This document shows, one piece after another, positions 43,955 through 52,998 of a stretch of 64,000 bases of DNA. A program made the position numbers and the translations under genes. The notes under the pieces were generated by a model that ran no database searches, was not told the DNA's origin, and worked only from the letters and a program-made list of their open reading frames with translations. The stretch is taken from contig JAEYHZ010000030.1 of NCBI GenBank assembly GCA_023409265.1, forward strand, positions 124,001-188,000. The letters are read 5' to 3'. This stretch comes from Bacillota bacterium (GTDB lineage: Bacteria; Bacillota; Clostridia; Acetivibrionales; DSM-1351). How positions within the stretch are numbered: position 1 is the stretch's first letter; each line of letters starts with the position of its first letter.

Positions 43955-45958
43955 ATGGAACTAATTATACTAAAGGATGGTTTTAAGTTACTATATCAGG
44001 ATCAATGCATCATTCATCATACTGTGGAGAACCCTTCCATTTACATAGGGTATGGCAATGAAACCATCGATATGTACCGCGGCAACTTTGATATCAGGGA
44101 TTATATAATTGAAAGGTACCCTTTAAGGAATGTTTCAATACACCAAAATAACAATGAATATTCATTAAGTTTTGATAATAAATTAAAGGCTGACATAATA
44201 CTGGAAGATGATAAGTTCGTGATGAATTTTCAGAAGACAGACGGTAATATCAATCGCTTCTGGATAAGGATTGAAGCCGACGAAAAAGAAAAATGCTATG
44301 GCTGCGGGGAACAGATGTCTTATTTTAATTTAAGAGGAAGAAATTTTCCACTCTGGACCTCTGAACCCGGGGTGGGCAGGGATAAAACTACTTATGTTAC
44401 CTGGAGATCCGATGTGGAAAATAAGGCTGGCGGAGATTACTATAATACAAATTACCCCCAACCTACCTATGTTTCAACCAAGCACTATTATCTCCATGTA
44501 GACTCAACAGCCTATGCCGATTTTAACTTTAAGAATGAAAAATTCCATGAATTGCAGATTTGGGAGGTTCCGGCCCAGGTTCGGATTGAAGCCGCACCTA
44601 CATATATAGGGCTTCTTGAAAAGCTGACGGCTTTTCTGGGAAGACAGGTTGAATTGCCTGACTGGGTATATAATGGGGCAATCCTGGGCCTTCAGGGTGG
44701 AACGGAACGTTCTTTTTCCCTGGTAGAGCGTTCTCTGAGAAATGGAATGAAAGTTTCAGGGGTTTGGTGTCAGGACTGGGCAGGCAAGAGAGTTACTTCC
44801 TTTGGGAAGCGTCTTAACTGGAATTGGAAGTGGAATAAGGAGATGTATCCCGGACTTCCAGAGAAAATTAAAGAGTACAGGGAAAAAAATATAAGGTTCC
44901 TTGCCTATAATAATCCATACCTTGTAAAGGAGGGGGATTTATATAAGGAAGGTAAGGAGAAGGGGTACTTTGCCAAATCCATTGATGGGAATGATTACTT
45001 GGTGGATTTTGGAGAGTTTGACTGTGGGGTGGTGGATTTTACCAACCCCGAAGCATATGCGTGGTTTAAAGAATTAATCAAAAAGTATATGATTGATTTT
45101 GGAATAGATGGGTGGATGGCTGATTTCGGGGAATACCTGCCGACTAATCTACAGCTGTACAGCGGGGCGTCGGCGATGGTTGAGCACAATCACTGGCCGG
45201 TTCTGTGGGCGAAATGCAATTATGAGGCTCTTGCGGAAACTGGTAAACTGGGTGAGATAGTATACTTTATGAGAGCCGGTGGGGCAGGGACTCAAAAATA
45301 TTGTCCTCTGCTATGGGCCGGGGATCAGAGTGTTGATTTTTCAATGCACGATGGACTTGTAACTGTAATCTGCGGTGCACTTAGTTCCGCAATGAGCGGA
45401 TGTGGTTTGCATCACAGCGATATTGGAGGCTACACTTCTCTTTTCAATAACTGCAGAACCAGGGAAGTCTTTTTGAGATGGGCCGAGATGGCTGTATTTA
45501 CTCCTGTCATGAGAACTCATGAGGGCAACAGGCCTGAGGAGAATTTCCAGTATTATAATGATGCTGACACCCTGGAACAATTTGCAAGACTGACTCAAAT
45601 ATATACTATGCTGGCACCCTATACCAAAAGTCTTGTAAAAATAAATGCAGCTTCAGGTCTGCCGGTACAAAGGCCATTGTTTTTACATTATGAAAAGGAT
45701 GAAAAAACCTATGATATCCAGACCGAATATTTATTTGGTGAGGATATGCTTGTTGCACCCGTGTATTTACCTGATGTTCAGGAGTGGGAGGTTTATCTTC
45801 CTAAGGACCAGTGGATTCACTTATGGTCTGGTGAGGAATTCCTGGGAGGAACGGTTACAGTTAAGGCAGCAATTGGCTATACACCAGTATTTTATAGAAA
45901 GAATTCAGGATTTAAAAATATATTCGAAGAAATACAAAAGCAGTATGGAGTGAAATAG
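43955..45958 (+). CDS. yihQ: Sulfoquinovosidase (GH31, YihQ-like)
   Basis: A 667-residue cytoplasmic GH31 enzyme that splits alpha-sulfoquinovosyl glycerol into SQ and glycerol. The likeness to E. coli YihQ is strong throughout, for example YGCGEQMSYFNLRGRNFPLW and HHSDIGGY. Catalytic nucleophile D390 (MADFGEY) and acid/base D457 (WAGDQ) match D405 and D472. The four sulfonate contacts of YihQ, Q288, R301, W304 and Y508, are Q273, R286, W289 and Y493 at exactly the same spacing. Ordinary alpha-glucosidases of GH31 lack this set. GGAGGG precedes the ATG; no signal peptide. It is the last gene of the importer operon. Confidence 0.93.
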   Translation: MELIILKDGFKLLYQDQCIIHHTVENPSIYIGYGNETIDMYRGNFDIRDYIIERYPLRNVSIHQNNNEYSLSFDNKLKADIILEDDKFVMNFQKTDGNINRFWIRIEADEKEKCYGCGEQMSYFNLRGRNFPLWTSEPGVGRDKTTYVTWRSDVENKAGGDYYNTNYPQPTYVSTKHYYLHVDSTAYADFNFKNEKFHELQIWEVPAQVRIEAAPTYIGLLEKLTAFLGRQVELPDWVYNGAILGLQGGTERSFSLVERSLRNGMKVSGVWCQDWAGKRVTSFGKRLNWNWKWNKEMYPGLPEKIKEYREKNIRFLAYNNPYLVKEGDLYKEGKEKGYFAKSIDGNDYLVDFGEFDCGVVDFTNPEAYAWFKELIKKYMIDFGIDGWMADFGEYLPTNLQLYSGASAMVEHNHWPVLWAKCNYEALAETGKLGEIVYFMRAGGAGTQKYCPLLWAGDQSVDFSMHDGLVTVICGALSSAMSGCGLHHSDIGGYTSLFNNCRTREVFLRWAEMAVFTPVMRTHEGNRPEENFQYYNDADTLEQFARLTQIYTMLAPYTKSLVKINAASGLPVQRPLFLHYEKDEKTYDIQTEYLFGEDMLVAPVYLPDVQEWEVYLPKDQWIHLWSGEEFLGGTVTVKAAIGYTPVFYRKNSGFKNIFEEIQKQYGVK

Positions 45959-45991
45959 AACAGTAGAAGAAATTGACAAGGGTATATTTAC

Positions 45992-46041
45992 CCCCTTTAC
46001 CTGGAAACACTTTATATATTATCCAGATAAAGGGGTTTTTT
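45992..46041 (+). terminator. Terminator whose stem contains the next gene's ribosome binding site
   Basis: CCCCTTTACCTGGA (45992-46005) and TCCAGATAAAGGGG (46022-46035) pair with one mismatch, followed by TTTTTT at 46036-46041. The AGGGG at the end of the stem is also the only ribosome binding site of the gene starting at 46043, so the hairpin both ends the SQ operon and would hide that site in any read-through RNA. Confidence 0.8.
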
Positions 46042-46042
46042 A

Positions 46043-47701
46043 ATGTTTAAAAGATTTAGAATATTGCTTTTCACCTTTCTTGCGATTTTTGCATGCCTGT
46101 TCACAAGACTATTTTATTTGCAGATAATAGGTGGAGGCACATTGACCAGAGAAGCATCGGCTCAACGGGTTAACAATATCCAAATAGAGAGCGTCCGGGG
46201 TGATTTCATTGATAAAAACGGAATACAACTCACAAGCAGGACTCCGAAAATTACTGCAGTACTCAAGCCTGCCATGCTCCGGGAACAGCCTCAGGTAGTT
46301 GAACAACTTAGTCAGGTTCTCGGGTTGGATCCTGAAAAGACCAAAGAAGATATTCAGAGAAGAAACACACCTATTTTAGTTGAAATAGATAAAGAAACAA
46401 AAGCTCTATTAACCTCTATGGATATTGAAGGAATTTCCTTTGTAAATTCTTTAAGCAGGTATAACACAGATACAAAAGCAAAACATTTGCTGGGCTATCT
46501 CAATAAGGTTGATAATATTGGCATTAATGGCCTTGAAAAGCTGTTTGAAAAGACTCTTAATTTTGGAAAGGAAGACAGTATTGCCGTCATAACTGATGGA
46601 AACAATGATTTGTTAACAGGTCTGGGTTACAGGATCATAAAAGCTGACAACAAAAAGAACAGTAAGCTCGATATTAAACTTACTATTGATTATCATATAC
46701 AGGATATTATAGAAAAAGCTTTGGACAGCAGAGGCCTAACTGGGGCCATTGTTGTGGAGGATGTTAAGACCGGGGATATAGTTGGTATTTGCAGCAAACC
46801 GGATTTTGATCCTAATGATATTGAAAAATACCTTTCAAATAATAAAAGACCGCTTTTTAACAGAGCTGTAGCACAATACAATATAGGTTCTGTCTATAAA
46901 CTGGTGGATTTAGCTGCCATATTTGAGCTTCAGCCTGACTATAATATGGTTTTCAGCTGTCCCGGATATATTCAGATTGCTGATACTGAATTTAAATGTT
47001 CTTCCTATGAAAAGGGAGGACATGGTACAGTTGATATAAATACTGCATTGGCCAAGTCCTGCAATGCCTATTTTATTAATATGTCACTTGATTTGGGAGC
47101 CGACCCTATTCTAAAGATGTGCAAGGCTCTCGGACTGGGTGAAAATACGGGACTGTCAAAACAGGGGATTCCTGAAGCAAAGGGGATAATACCTGTTCCG
47201 GAGGATCTGAAGAATCCCGGTGATATTGCAAATATGTCCATAGGACAGGGTCAGATAATGGCTACACCTGTTCAGGTTGCTGATCTGGTTGCAACAATAG
47301 CAAATGGCGGAGTGAAAAACAGTACTAATATTGTTGACAGCATAGTTAACAGCAGTGGAAACAAGGTGAGAGATCTCAAAAATATTTCTTCTCAAAGAGT
47401 GTTTTCAAAATCCACAGCTGACCGTATCATGGCCTTGATGGAGGGAGTAGTCAGTGACGGAACCGGTAAGAAGGCCAATCTTGACGAATACGGAGGTGCC
47501 GGCGGAAAAACCGGAAGTGCTGAAACGGGACAGTTTATTGATGGAGAAAAGATTATACAGGCGTGGTTTGCAGGTTATTTCCCGGCGAAAAGCCCGAGAT
47601 ACTCTGTAGTGGTGTTTATTGAAGACGGCAAAAGCGGTGGTGATGCGGCAGCTCCCATATTTGCGGAGATAGGGTCACAAATTATGAAATTTGGATTGTA
47701 A
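46043..47701 (+). CDS. Class B penicillin-binding protein (peptidoglycan transpeptidase)
   Basis: A 552-residue D,D-transpeptidase. One N-terminal membrane helix (about 8-26) is followed by the PBP dimerisation domain (about 45-190) and the transpeptidase domain. Active-site motifs are SVYK (S283 nucleophile, K286), SCN in AKSCNAYF, and KTGSAETG. It has no PASTA tail, so it resembles the shorter PBP2/PbpA type rather than SpoVD or PBP2x. It cross-links peptidoglycan during elongation or sporulation; which one is not clear. Its start is tucked directly behind a terminator. Confidence 0.92.
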   Translation: MFKRFRILLFTFLAIFACLFTRLFYLQIIGGGTLTREASAQRVNNIQIESVRGDFIDKNGIQLTSRTPKITAVLKPAMLREQPQVVEQLSQVLGLDPEKTKEDIQRRNTPILVEIDKETKALLTSMDIEGISFVNSLSRYNTDTKAKHLLGYLNKVDNIGINGLEKLFEKTLNFGKEDSIAVITDGNNDLLTGLGYRIIKADNKKNSKLDIKLTIDYHIQDIIEKALDSRGLTGAIVVEDVKTGDIVGICSKPDFDPNDIEKYLSNNKRPLFNRAVAQYNIGSVYKLVDLAAIFELQPDYNMVFSCPGYIQIADTEFKCSSYEKGGHGTVDINTALAKSCNAYFINMSLDLGADPILKMCKALGLGENTGLSKQGIPEAKGIIPVPEDLKNPGDIANMSIGQGQIMATPVQVADLVATIANGGVKNSTNIVDSIVNSSGNKVRDLKNISSQRVFSKSTADRIMALMEGVVSDGTGKKANLDEYGGAGGKTGSAETGQFIDGEKIIQAWFAGYFPAKSPRYSVVVFIEDGKSGGDAAAPIFAEIGSQIMKFGL

Positions 47702-47741
47702 ATATATGTTAAAAGTTACATTTTTATTCTATAATAAATCT

Positions 47742-47790
47742 AAAGAAATATTTTTTGTTACCCATAAAAGAAATATTTTTGTTACCCATA
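47742..47790. repeat. Tandem 25-bp duplication
   Basis: AAAGAAATATTTTTTGTTAC plus CCCATA-type ending occurs at 47742-47766 and again, one T shorter, at 47767-47790, between the PBP gene and the next small gene. Looks like a recent slippage duplication. Confidence 0.8.
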
Positions 47791-47847
47791 GGTGAAAGTT
47801 TAACGGCTGGTGTTTTAGACTTTCTCATATGAGGAATGGAGGCTGAG

Positions 47848-48132
47848 ATGGCGCTGGCAATAAATAAAATATCCGATTATTATAGCAGACTTAATTTCGG
47901 CTCTGACGGGTCATTAAGCAATTCTTTAAAGACCCGGGAGGATAAAAGTTTTGGAAATGCAGTCAAACCACAAGAAAATGAGCATGTTGACCCTGCGGCT
48001 GCAGAGGCGCAAAGCAACGACGCTGAAACAATCGCTAAAATATCAGATAACGGCAGAAAGGACTATTTCTATACTAATTACAATGATGTAGTGGCACAAA
48101 ATTTTGGTTTGATTTTTGACGTAAAAGTATAG
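47848..48132 (+). CDS. Small hypothetical protein
   Basis: A 94-residue hydrophilic protein. ATG 47848 is chosen since GGAGG at 47838-47842 is 5 bases upstream; an in-frame ATG lies at 47836. The ends look conserved in style (INKISDYYSRLNFG at the start, DYFYTNYNDVVAQNFGLIFD at the end) around a low-complexity polar middle. No membrane segment or signal peptide. Family not recognised. Confidence 0.6.
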   Translation: MALAINKISDYYSRLNFGSDGSLSNSLKTREDKSFGNAVKPQENEHVDPAAAEAQSNDAETIAKISDNGRKDYFYTNYNDVVAQNFGLIFDVKV

Positions 48133-48703
48133 GTGATAACACAAGTAAAAAGTTAACCAGTTGGAGGACATTGGCAATTTATAATTAAAATAAAAGACAA
48201 ACAGGGATTCCAAAAGAATCCCTGAATGTCTAGCTAATGATTTAACTACTTAAAGTCAAGAAACTATCTGAACTGCTCACATTTCCCTGCATTTTAGCCA
48301 ATTACTGCTCTAGGTAACTGCGGCCACCCCCGAGGAGCAGATGCAGTACCATGAGCACTAATCGGACGCAAGAAATTTTCAATTACGGGTATGGCAGAAA
48401 ATAAGTTTTCAATAATCAACTCAATCATCTCCCATTTCTCGATATTAAAAAACCTTGCCAATCCAATAATGCTTGATCACATTTAAGCTAAAAGTCCCAT
48501 TAATATCAAAAAAACTTCCAACTACAAACTGATAAGAGAAACTAAGAAGTCCAAAGGTATCATCTCCCAACTTTTTTGGTTAGCTAAACCTTTGCTCAAT
48601 GGATAACTAAGTATCCAGCGGATACATTGCTGTATCACAGTAAATATTATTGCTTAATTCGAGCTTTATATTCTTTTTATTTCTTTGAAACTTCTTCCAA
48701 TGG
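48133..48703. other. 571-bp region with a hairpin and a possible gene relic
   Basis: A stem at 48195-48231 (AGACA and CAGGGATTC arms with a small internal loop) ends the upstream gene, without a clear T-run. On the minus strand an open frame of about 60 codons runs 48294-48476 and holds an in-frame ATG at 48428 (ending RGWPQLPRAVIG) but no proper ribosome binding site. It may be the remains of a longer gene. Confidence 0.35.
48195..48231 (+). terminator. Hairpin after the 94-residue protein gene
   Basis: CAGGGATTC (48202-48210) and GAATCCCTG (48216-48224) around CAAAA, extended by AGACA/TGTCT. Stable, but only a weak T-run. Confidence 0.5.
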
Positions 48704-48850
48704 TCAGAACACAGGCTTGTTACGGGGTTTGACATTGTTTTTATTGTTAAAATCCGATCCGTCGTTCTCAGGGTTTATATTCTTTTCCGATTTATTTTTT
48801 GAATTGGATTTTGAAGATTTTTTATGCTCTTTACTTCCCTTTTGACTCAT
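48704..48850 (-). CDS. Small basic, Lys/Asn/Ser-rich protein
   Basis: A 48-residue ORF on the minus strand, opening MSQKGSKEHKKSSKSNSKNK and ending RNKPVF. Support is an excellent ribosome binding site, AAGGAG at 48858-48863, 7 bases before the ATG at 48850. The composition is highly charged and disordered, like small nucleic-acid-binding or spore proteins, but no family is recognised. The overlapping plus-strand frame (48627-48845) is its shadow. Confidence 0.6.
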   Translation of the reverse strand: MSQKGSKEHKKSSKSNSKNKSEKNINPENDGSDFNNKNNVKPRNKPVF

Positions 48851-49104
48851 AAATAGGCTCCTTTCTGATAATCGTCATTAAATAGTGTTTACGTCTGATA
48901 ATATAATTTGATGAAAAAGTTTTTTTATTCAATTTCATTCTTATAACAAATTTAAAATTACTGTATTATGGAGATATTAAACGTGCGATAAAATTGTTAT
49001 AATTAATATGCTTGGGCAGGATTAATAAAAAACCCCGTTTTAAGGCGGGATAAAGTTATTATTTAATCATGCCTTATATAACATTCTTTATTTGAGGTAT
49101 TTTT
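48851..49104. promoter_or_regulatory. Divergent control region of the small basic protein and the yjjP-like gene
   Basis: A TATAAT box near 48999 faces the plus-strand gene. A short GC stem, CCCG/CGGG at 49034-49049, is preceded by A-runs and so would read as a weak terminator on the minus strand. Confidence 0.4.
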
Positions 49105-49860
49105 ATGGAAGCCAAAAAAGTAGCGGAAATTGCAACATCAGCAGGTGAAATTTTGCTGAGTAACGGAGCTGAAGCGTATAGAGTTGAAGAAACCATTAAG
49201 AAAATCTGTGCTTCCTACGGGTTTAATGGTGAATGTATTTCAACCTCCACAGGTATTTTTATTTCTATCTCTGATGATGAGGGAGAATTGGTTACATCAG
49301 TAAAAAGAATCAATCAAAGAAGGGTGGATCTGTACAGGGTAGAGTTGATCAATTCCTTCTCCAGAGGACTGGCAGAACATCCGCTGACATACGAGGATGC
49401 TAAAATCAAACTCCGCGAGATATATGATGCTCCAAATTTCTCACTGGGTATCAGACTGCTGGCAGCAGGACTTACAGCTTTTGTTTACAGTCTGTTCTTT
49501 AATGGAAGTATGCTGGATTCAGTCGTCTCTTTGTTTATAGGTTTTGGAATTTATTTGTTACTGGAGTATATTTCAAAGATTGGTTCATTTCAATTTCTGG
49601 AATATTATCTCTCAGGATTTATTATAGGAATTGTAAGTCTTACGGCAAATTTGTTTATACCAGGGATTAATAAAGATAACGTAATCACCGGTGCAATCAT
49701 AGTCCTTCTTCCGGGTGTAGCTCTGACAAACGGTATAAAAGATTTGTTGTATGGGGACTATGTATCGGGTTTTGCAAAGTTTGGAGAGGCTATGTTGATA
49801 ATTGTTGCCATGGGTGTAGGTATAGTTACCGCACTTTCTATTTTTATGAAATTGGTATGA
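49105..49860 (+). CDS. YjjP/ThrE N-terminal-type exporter subunit
   Basis: A 251-residue protein with a soluble N-terminal domain (about 1-110, with LLSNGAEAYRVEET, the usual opening of the family) and five membrane segments. It corresponds to the first half of ThrE-type threonine/serine exporters; in E. coli the half proteins YjjP and YjjB form a succinate exporter. The YjjB-like partner follows 30 bases later. Substrate here unknown. Confidence 0.88.
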   Translation: MEAKKVAEIATSAGEILLSNGAEAYRVEETIKKICASYGFNGECISTSTGIFISISDDEGELVTSVKRINQRRVDLYRVELINSFSRGLAEHPLTYEDAKIKLREIYDAPNFSLGIRLLAAGLTAFVYSLFFNGSMLDSVVSLFIGFGIYLLLEYISKIGSFQFLEYYLSGFIIGIVSLTANLFIPGINKDNVITGAIIVLLPGVALTNGIKDLLYGDYVSGFAKFGEAMLIIVAMGVGIVTALSIFMKLV

Positions 49861-49890
49861 GTATACGAAATTAAATGGAGGATATATATT

Positions 49891-50355
49891 TTGACTAATG
49901 AGATTATCCAGATTGTATTAGCTTTTTTCGGAAGCATAACTCCTGCCATTTTATTTAACATAGACAGGAGAAAAATTGGCTGGGCAGGCTTAAGCGGAGC
50001 TTTGGGATGGTTTATTTATCTGGTGGTGTTCAGGTATGCCGGCAATGCCATTGCTGCAACCTTTTTAGGTTCTTTTGTTGTAGGCTGCTACAGTGAATCC
50101 CTGGCAAGAAAGCTTAAAACCCCTGCTTTTGAATTTCTTATTCCAGGAATATTTCCTTTGGTGCCGGGGTTTACAGCATATACCTCACTGAGGTTTTTAG
50201 TAGAGAACAACACCTCCGAGGCATTCAGCAAAGGGATTTTGGCATTGGCGGTAGGCGGCAGCATAGGTTTTGGCATAATGCTTTCAACAACTATATTCAA
50301 GTTCATTACAAAGATCAGAAAAAGCAGGCTGAAAAATAATCCTGCCAAAGTCTGA
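49891..50355 (+). CDS. YjjB/ThrE C-terminal-type exporter subunit
   Basis: A 154-residue membrane protein with four segments, the partner of the upstream gene. TTG 49891 follows GGAGG. FLIPGIFPLVPGFTAYTSL is typical of the family (a Pro-rich re-entrant region). Together the two make one exporter. Confidence 0.87.
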   Translation: MTNEIIQIVLAFFGSITPAILFNIDRRKIGWAGLSGALGWFIYLVVFRYAGNAIAATFLGSFVVGCYSESLARKLKTPAFEFLIPGIFPLVPGFTAYTSLRFLVENNTSEAFSKGILALAVGGSIGFGIMLSTTIFKFITKIRKSRLKNNPAKV

Positions 50356-50552
50356 GGAGTGTAAAATTAAGAAGAGCATTTATTTTTCAGGTATAAATTC
50401 AGCATCCTTAAGTTGTATTTGCTTAAGAATGGGAAAAATTTGATAGTAAGCATTACTTTGCACTATAATGTATCTGGGGGTTTTTGGAAAAATACTTTTC
50501 TCTGATCTTTAGCCATAAGAGTTTTTATTACATAATTCCGGAGGATGATTTC

Positions 50553-51329
50553 ATGGAGGAGCTGGCTGTATCAATCCGTGAGCTGTATATGAGCTACGGC
50601 TCAAAACAGGTTTTAAATGGGATAAATGTGGATGTTCCAAAAGGGAAGATAATCGGATATATAGGACCGAACGGTGCAGGAAAGAGTACAACGGTGAAAA
50701 TCCTGCTTGGACTGCTTACAAATTATAAAGGAAGTGTAAGGGTTCTGGGTGAAGATATATCCAACGGCAGTGTAGAATATAAAAAAAGAATCGGATATGT
50801 GCCCGAAACAGCAGAAATATTTGATAATCTTACAGCGCGCGAATATATAACTTTTTTAGGTCAGATGTATGGAATGAGCTATGAGGAGACAGATAATAAA
50901 GCCATTAAGCTTATGAAACTGTTGGGAATTGAACAGGTCTATTATTCAAGAATAGCCTCCTATTCAAAAGGGATGAAGCAAAAAGTGCTTATTATTTCAA
51001 GTCTGATCCACAATCCTGATATACTTTTTCTTGACGAACCATTGAGCGGTCTGGATGCCAACAGTGTTATGATTTTTAAGGAAATTATGAGCCATTTGGC
51101 TGAGCAGGGAAAGACAATATTCTATTCTTCGCACATTATGGAGGTAGTCGAGAAGATAAGTGACAGAATCATACTGATTAATAATGGGAATATTGTGGCC
51201 GACGGAACCTTCCAGCAGCTCAAGGATCAAAGCAAGGAAGGGACTCTTGAAGAGATATTTAACCAGCTTACGGGTTTTGACAATCATAAGCAGCTTGCCG
51301 GTGAATTTGTAAAAGTAATTGGAGAGTGA
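50553..51329 (+). CDS. ABC transporter ATPase
   Basis: A 258-residue ATPase. ATG 50553 is chosen since GGAGG lies 8-12 bases upstream. Motifs: Walker A GPNGAGKST, Q-loop, signature YSKGMKQ, Walker B ILFLDEPLSGLD and the switch His in FYSSHIM. The next gene, 4 bases on, is its permease. This ABC-2 type is often tied to lantibiotic immunity, drug export or sodium export; no target is visible. Confidence 0.92.
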   Translation: MEELAVSIRELYMSYGSKQVLNGINVDVPKGKIIGYIGPNGAGKSTTVKILLGLLTNYKGSVRVLGEDISNGSVEYKKRIGYVPETAEIFDNLTAREYITFLGQMYGMSYEETDNKAIKLMKLLGIEQVYYSRIASYSKGMKQKVLIISSLIHNPDILFLDEPLSGLDANSVMIFKEIMSHLAEQGKTIFYSSHIMEVVEKISDRIILINNGNIVADGTFQQLKDQSKEGTLEEIFNQLTGFDNHKQLAGEFVKVIGE

Positions 51330-51333
51330 CACT

Positions 51334-52998
51334 ATGAAGGAGTTTTTATTATTAAGACTGCTGGATAAGTTTGAAGGTATATTAAAAAAACTTGATATTG
51401 ATTACTTTCAGCTTCGAATGATTCTGAAAATAAAGCTTACTTTGGATTCGAGAAGTGTTCCCACCGTCCTGTCAGGCTCAAAAAATATTGAAAACAGGAA
51501 CATTCCGGTGTTATCAATGTTAATGTATGGTTTTATGGGTTTGATGATATCAGTTTTCGTGTGGATACCATTCTCCATATTTTATAAAATGAACATAATA
51601 CTCGGAATGATTATTTTTATGATACTTGCTACCATGATTTCCGATTTCTCTACAGTTTTATTGGATGTTAAGGAAAAGAATATTCTCCTGCCAAGGCCAA
51701 TCAAGGAGAATACTATCAAAATGGCTAAGACAATTCATATTCTGTATTATTTGGTCAGAATTACACTGGCGTTATCTGGTCCAACAATTATAATGTGCTT
51801 TTTTAAATATGGTCCGGGTGTTTCAATTGTGCTGTTTTGTGAAATTATCCTTATCTGCGGGTTGGTAATGTTTTTTACTTCGATTATCTATTATGCAATT
51901 CTAAGTCTGTTTGACGGGGAAAAACTCAAGGATATTATCAATTATTTTCAGATCATACTGACCATATTTATTACAATTGCCTATCAGTTTACCGGCAGAA
52001 TGTTTGATTTATCAGCAGTGAGCATAAGCTTTACTCCTAAATGGTGGAATTACCTGATTCCAACTACCTGGTTTGCAGCTCCTTTGAGTATTATGACAGA
52101 AAAAAAGTTTGATGCCTTTTATATAATGTCTTCTACGTTGGCAGTAATTGTACCTGTAGCTGCTTTTGTGATTTACATAAAATGCATCCTGCCGTATTTC
52201 GAAAAAAACCTGCAGAAACTGAATAGTAATAGCGGCAGGAATTTCCGGAAAATCAGATCTCTGAGCCTTCAGAGGTTAATAGCTTTATTGGTCTGTAATA
52301 ATAACAGTGAGAGAGCTGTTTACAGCTTTACACAGAACATGATTGCAAGTGAGAGAAAGCTGAAGCTTCAATTATATCCAAGCCTCGCATTCGCTGTTAT
52401 TATGCCGTTTATTTTAATGTTTATAAGTTTTTCCAGGGGAAATCTGTCGGATGCATTCACAGGCTTAAGAGAAAGCAGCAGTTATTTCGGGATTTATATC
52501 GGAATTGCCATGGCAAGCATATCGGTTAATTTTATAAGTAAAAGTGAAAAATTCAAGGGTGCGTGGATATATAGGGCGCTGCCGGTTGAAAATCCCGCCA
52601 TTATTTTAAGAGGAGCACTCAAGGCTTTCATATTTAAATATAATATACCTTTATTAACCATTCTGAGTGTAATTTGTGTTTTATTGTACGGCCCCAGAAT
52701 AATTCCTGACGTATTTCTTATGTTTATTAATATGATGCTTTTACTTATATCCTTTTTTAAGCTTGCCTCAAAGCAGTTGCCATTTTCTCAGGATTTTCAA
52801 AGCATGAAGCAGGGGACAAATGCCGGGGTAAACTTTGCACTGCTGTTTGTAGCAGGGCTTTTGGCTGCAGTTCATTACGGAGTAAGCTTTATTCCTTTTG
52901 GAGTAACTGCAAATATAGCAGTTTCGGCATTGATAACCACACTGATATGGCATAACTGCTTTAAGATTTCCTGGAAGGACATTGGGACGGAGGAATAA
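51334..52998 (+). CDS. Large ABC-2-type permease
   Basis: A 554-residue membrane protein with about twelve hydrophobic segments in two halves. ATG 51334 lies right behind the ATPase stop with GGAGAG upstream. Such double-length permeases pair with a single ATPase. No family name is certain. Its last 38 bases overlap the tail of the convergent MerR gene. Confidence 0.85.
   Translation: MKEFLLLRLLDKFEGILKKLDIDYFQLRMILKIKLTLDSRSVPTVLSGSKNIENRNIPVLSMLMYGFMGLMISVFVWIPFSIFYKMNIILGMIIFMILATMISDFSTVLLDVKEKNILLPRPIKENTIKMAKTIHILYYLVRITLALSGPTIIMCFFKYGPGVSIVLFCEIILICGLVMFFTSIIYYAILSLFDGEKLKDIINYFQIILTIFITIAYQFTGRMFDLSAVSISFTPKWWNYLIPTTWFAAPLSIMTEKKFDAFYIMSSTLAVIVPVAAFVIYIKCILPYFEKNLQKLNSNSGRNFRKIRSLSLQRLIALLVCNNNSERAVYSFTQNMIASERKLKLQLYPSLAFAVIMPFILMFISFSRGNLSDAFTGLRESSSYFGIYIGIAMASISVNFISKSEKFKGAWIYRALPVENPAIILRGALKAFIFKYNIPLLTILSVICVLLYGPRIIPDVFLMFINMMLLLISFFKLASKQLPFSQDFQSMKQGTNAGVNFALLFVAGLLAAVHYGVSFIPFGVTANIAVSALITTLIWHNCFKISWKDIGTEE

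Noticed and set aside
43955..45958. Ordinary alpha-glucosidase or alpha-xylosidase
   Set aside because: The complete YihQ sulfonate-contact set at constant spacing argues for sulfoquinovosidase.
48627..48845. 72-codon plus-strand ORF
   Set aside because: Antisense to the 48704-48850 gene, which has a strong ribosome binding site; Phe/Leu-rich content is the typical shadow of a Lys/Glu-rich gene.
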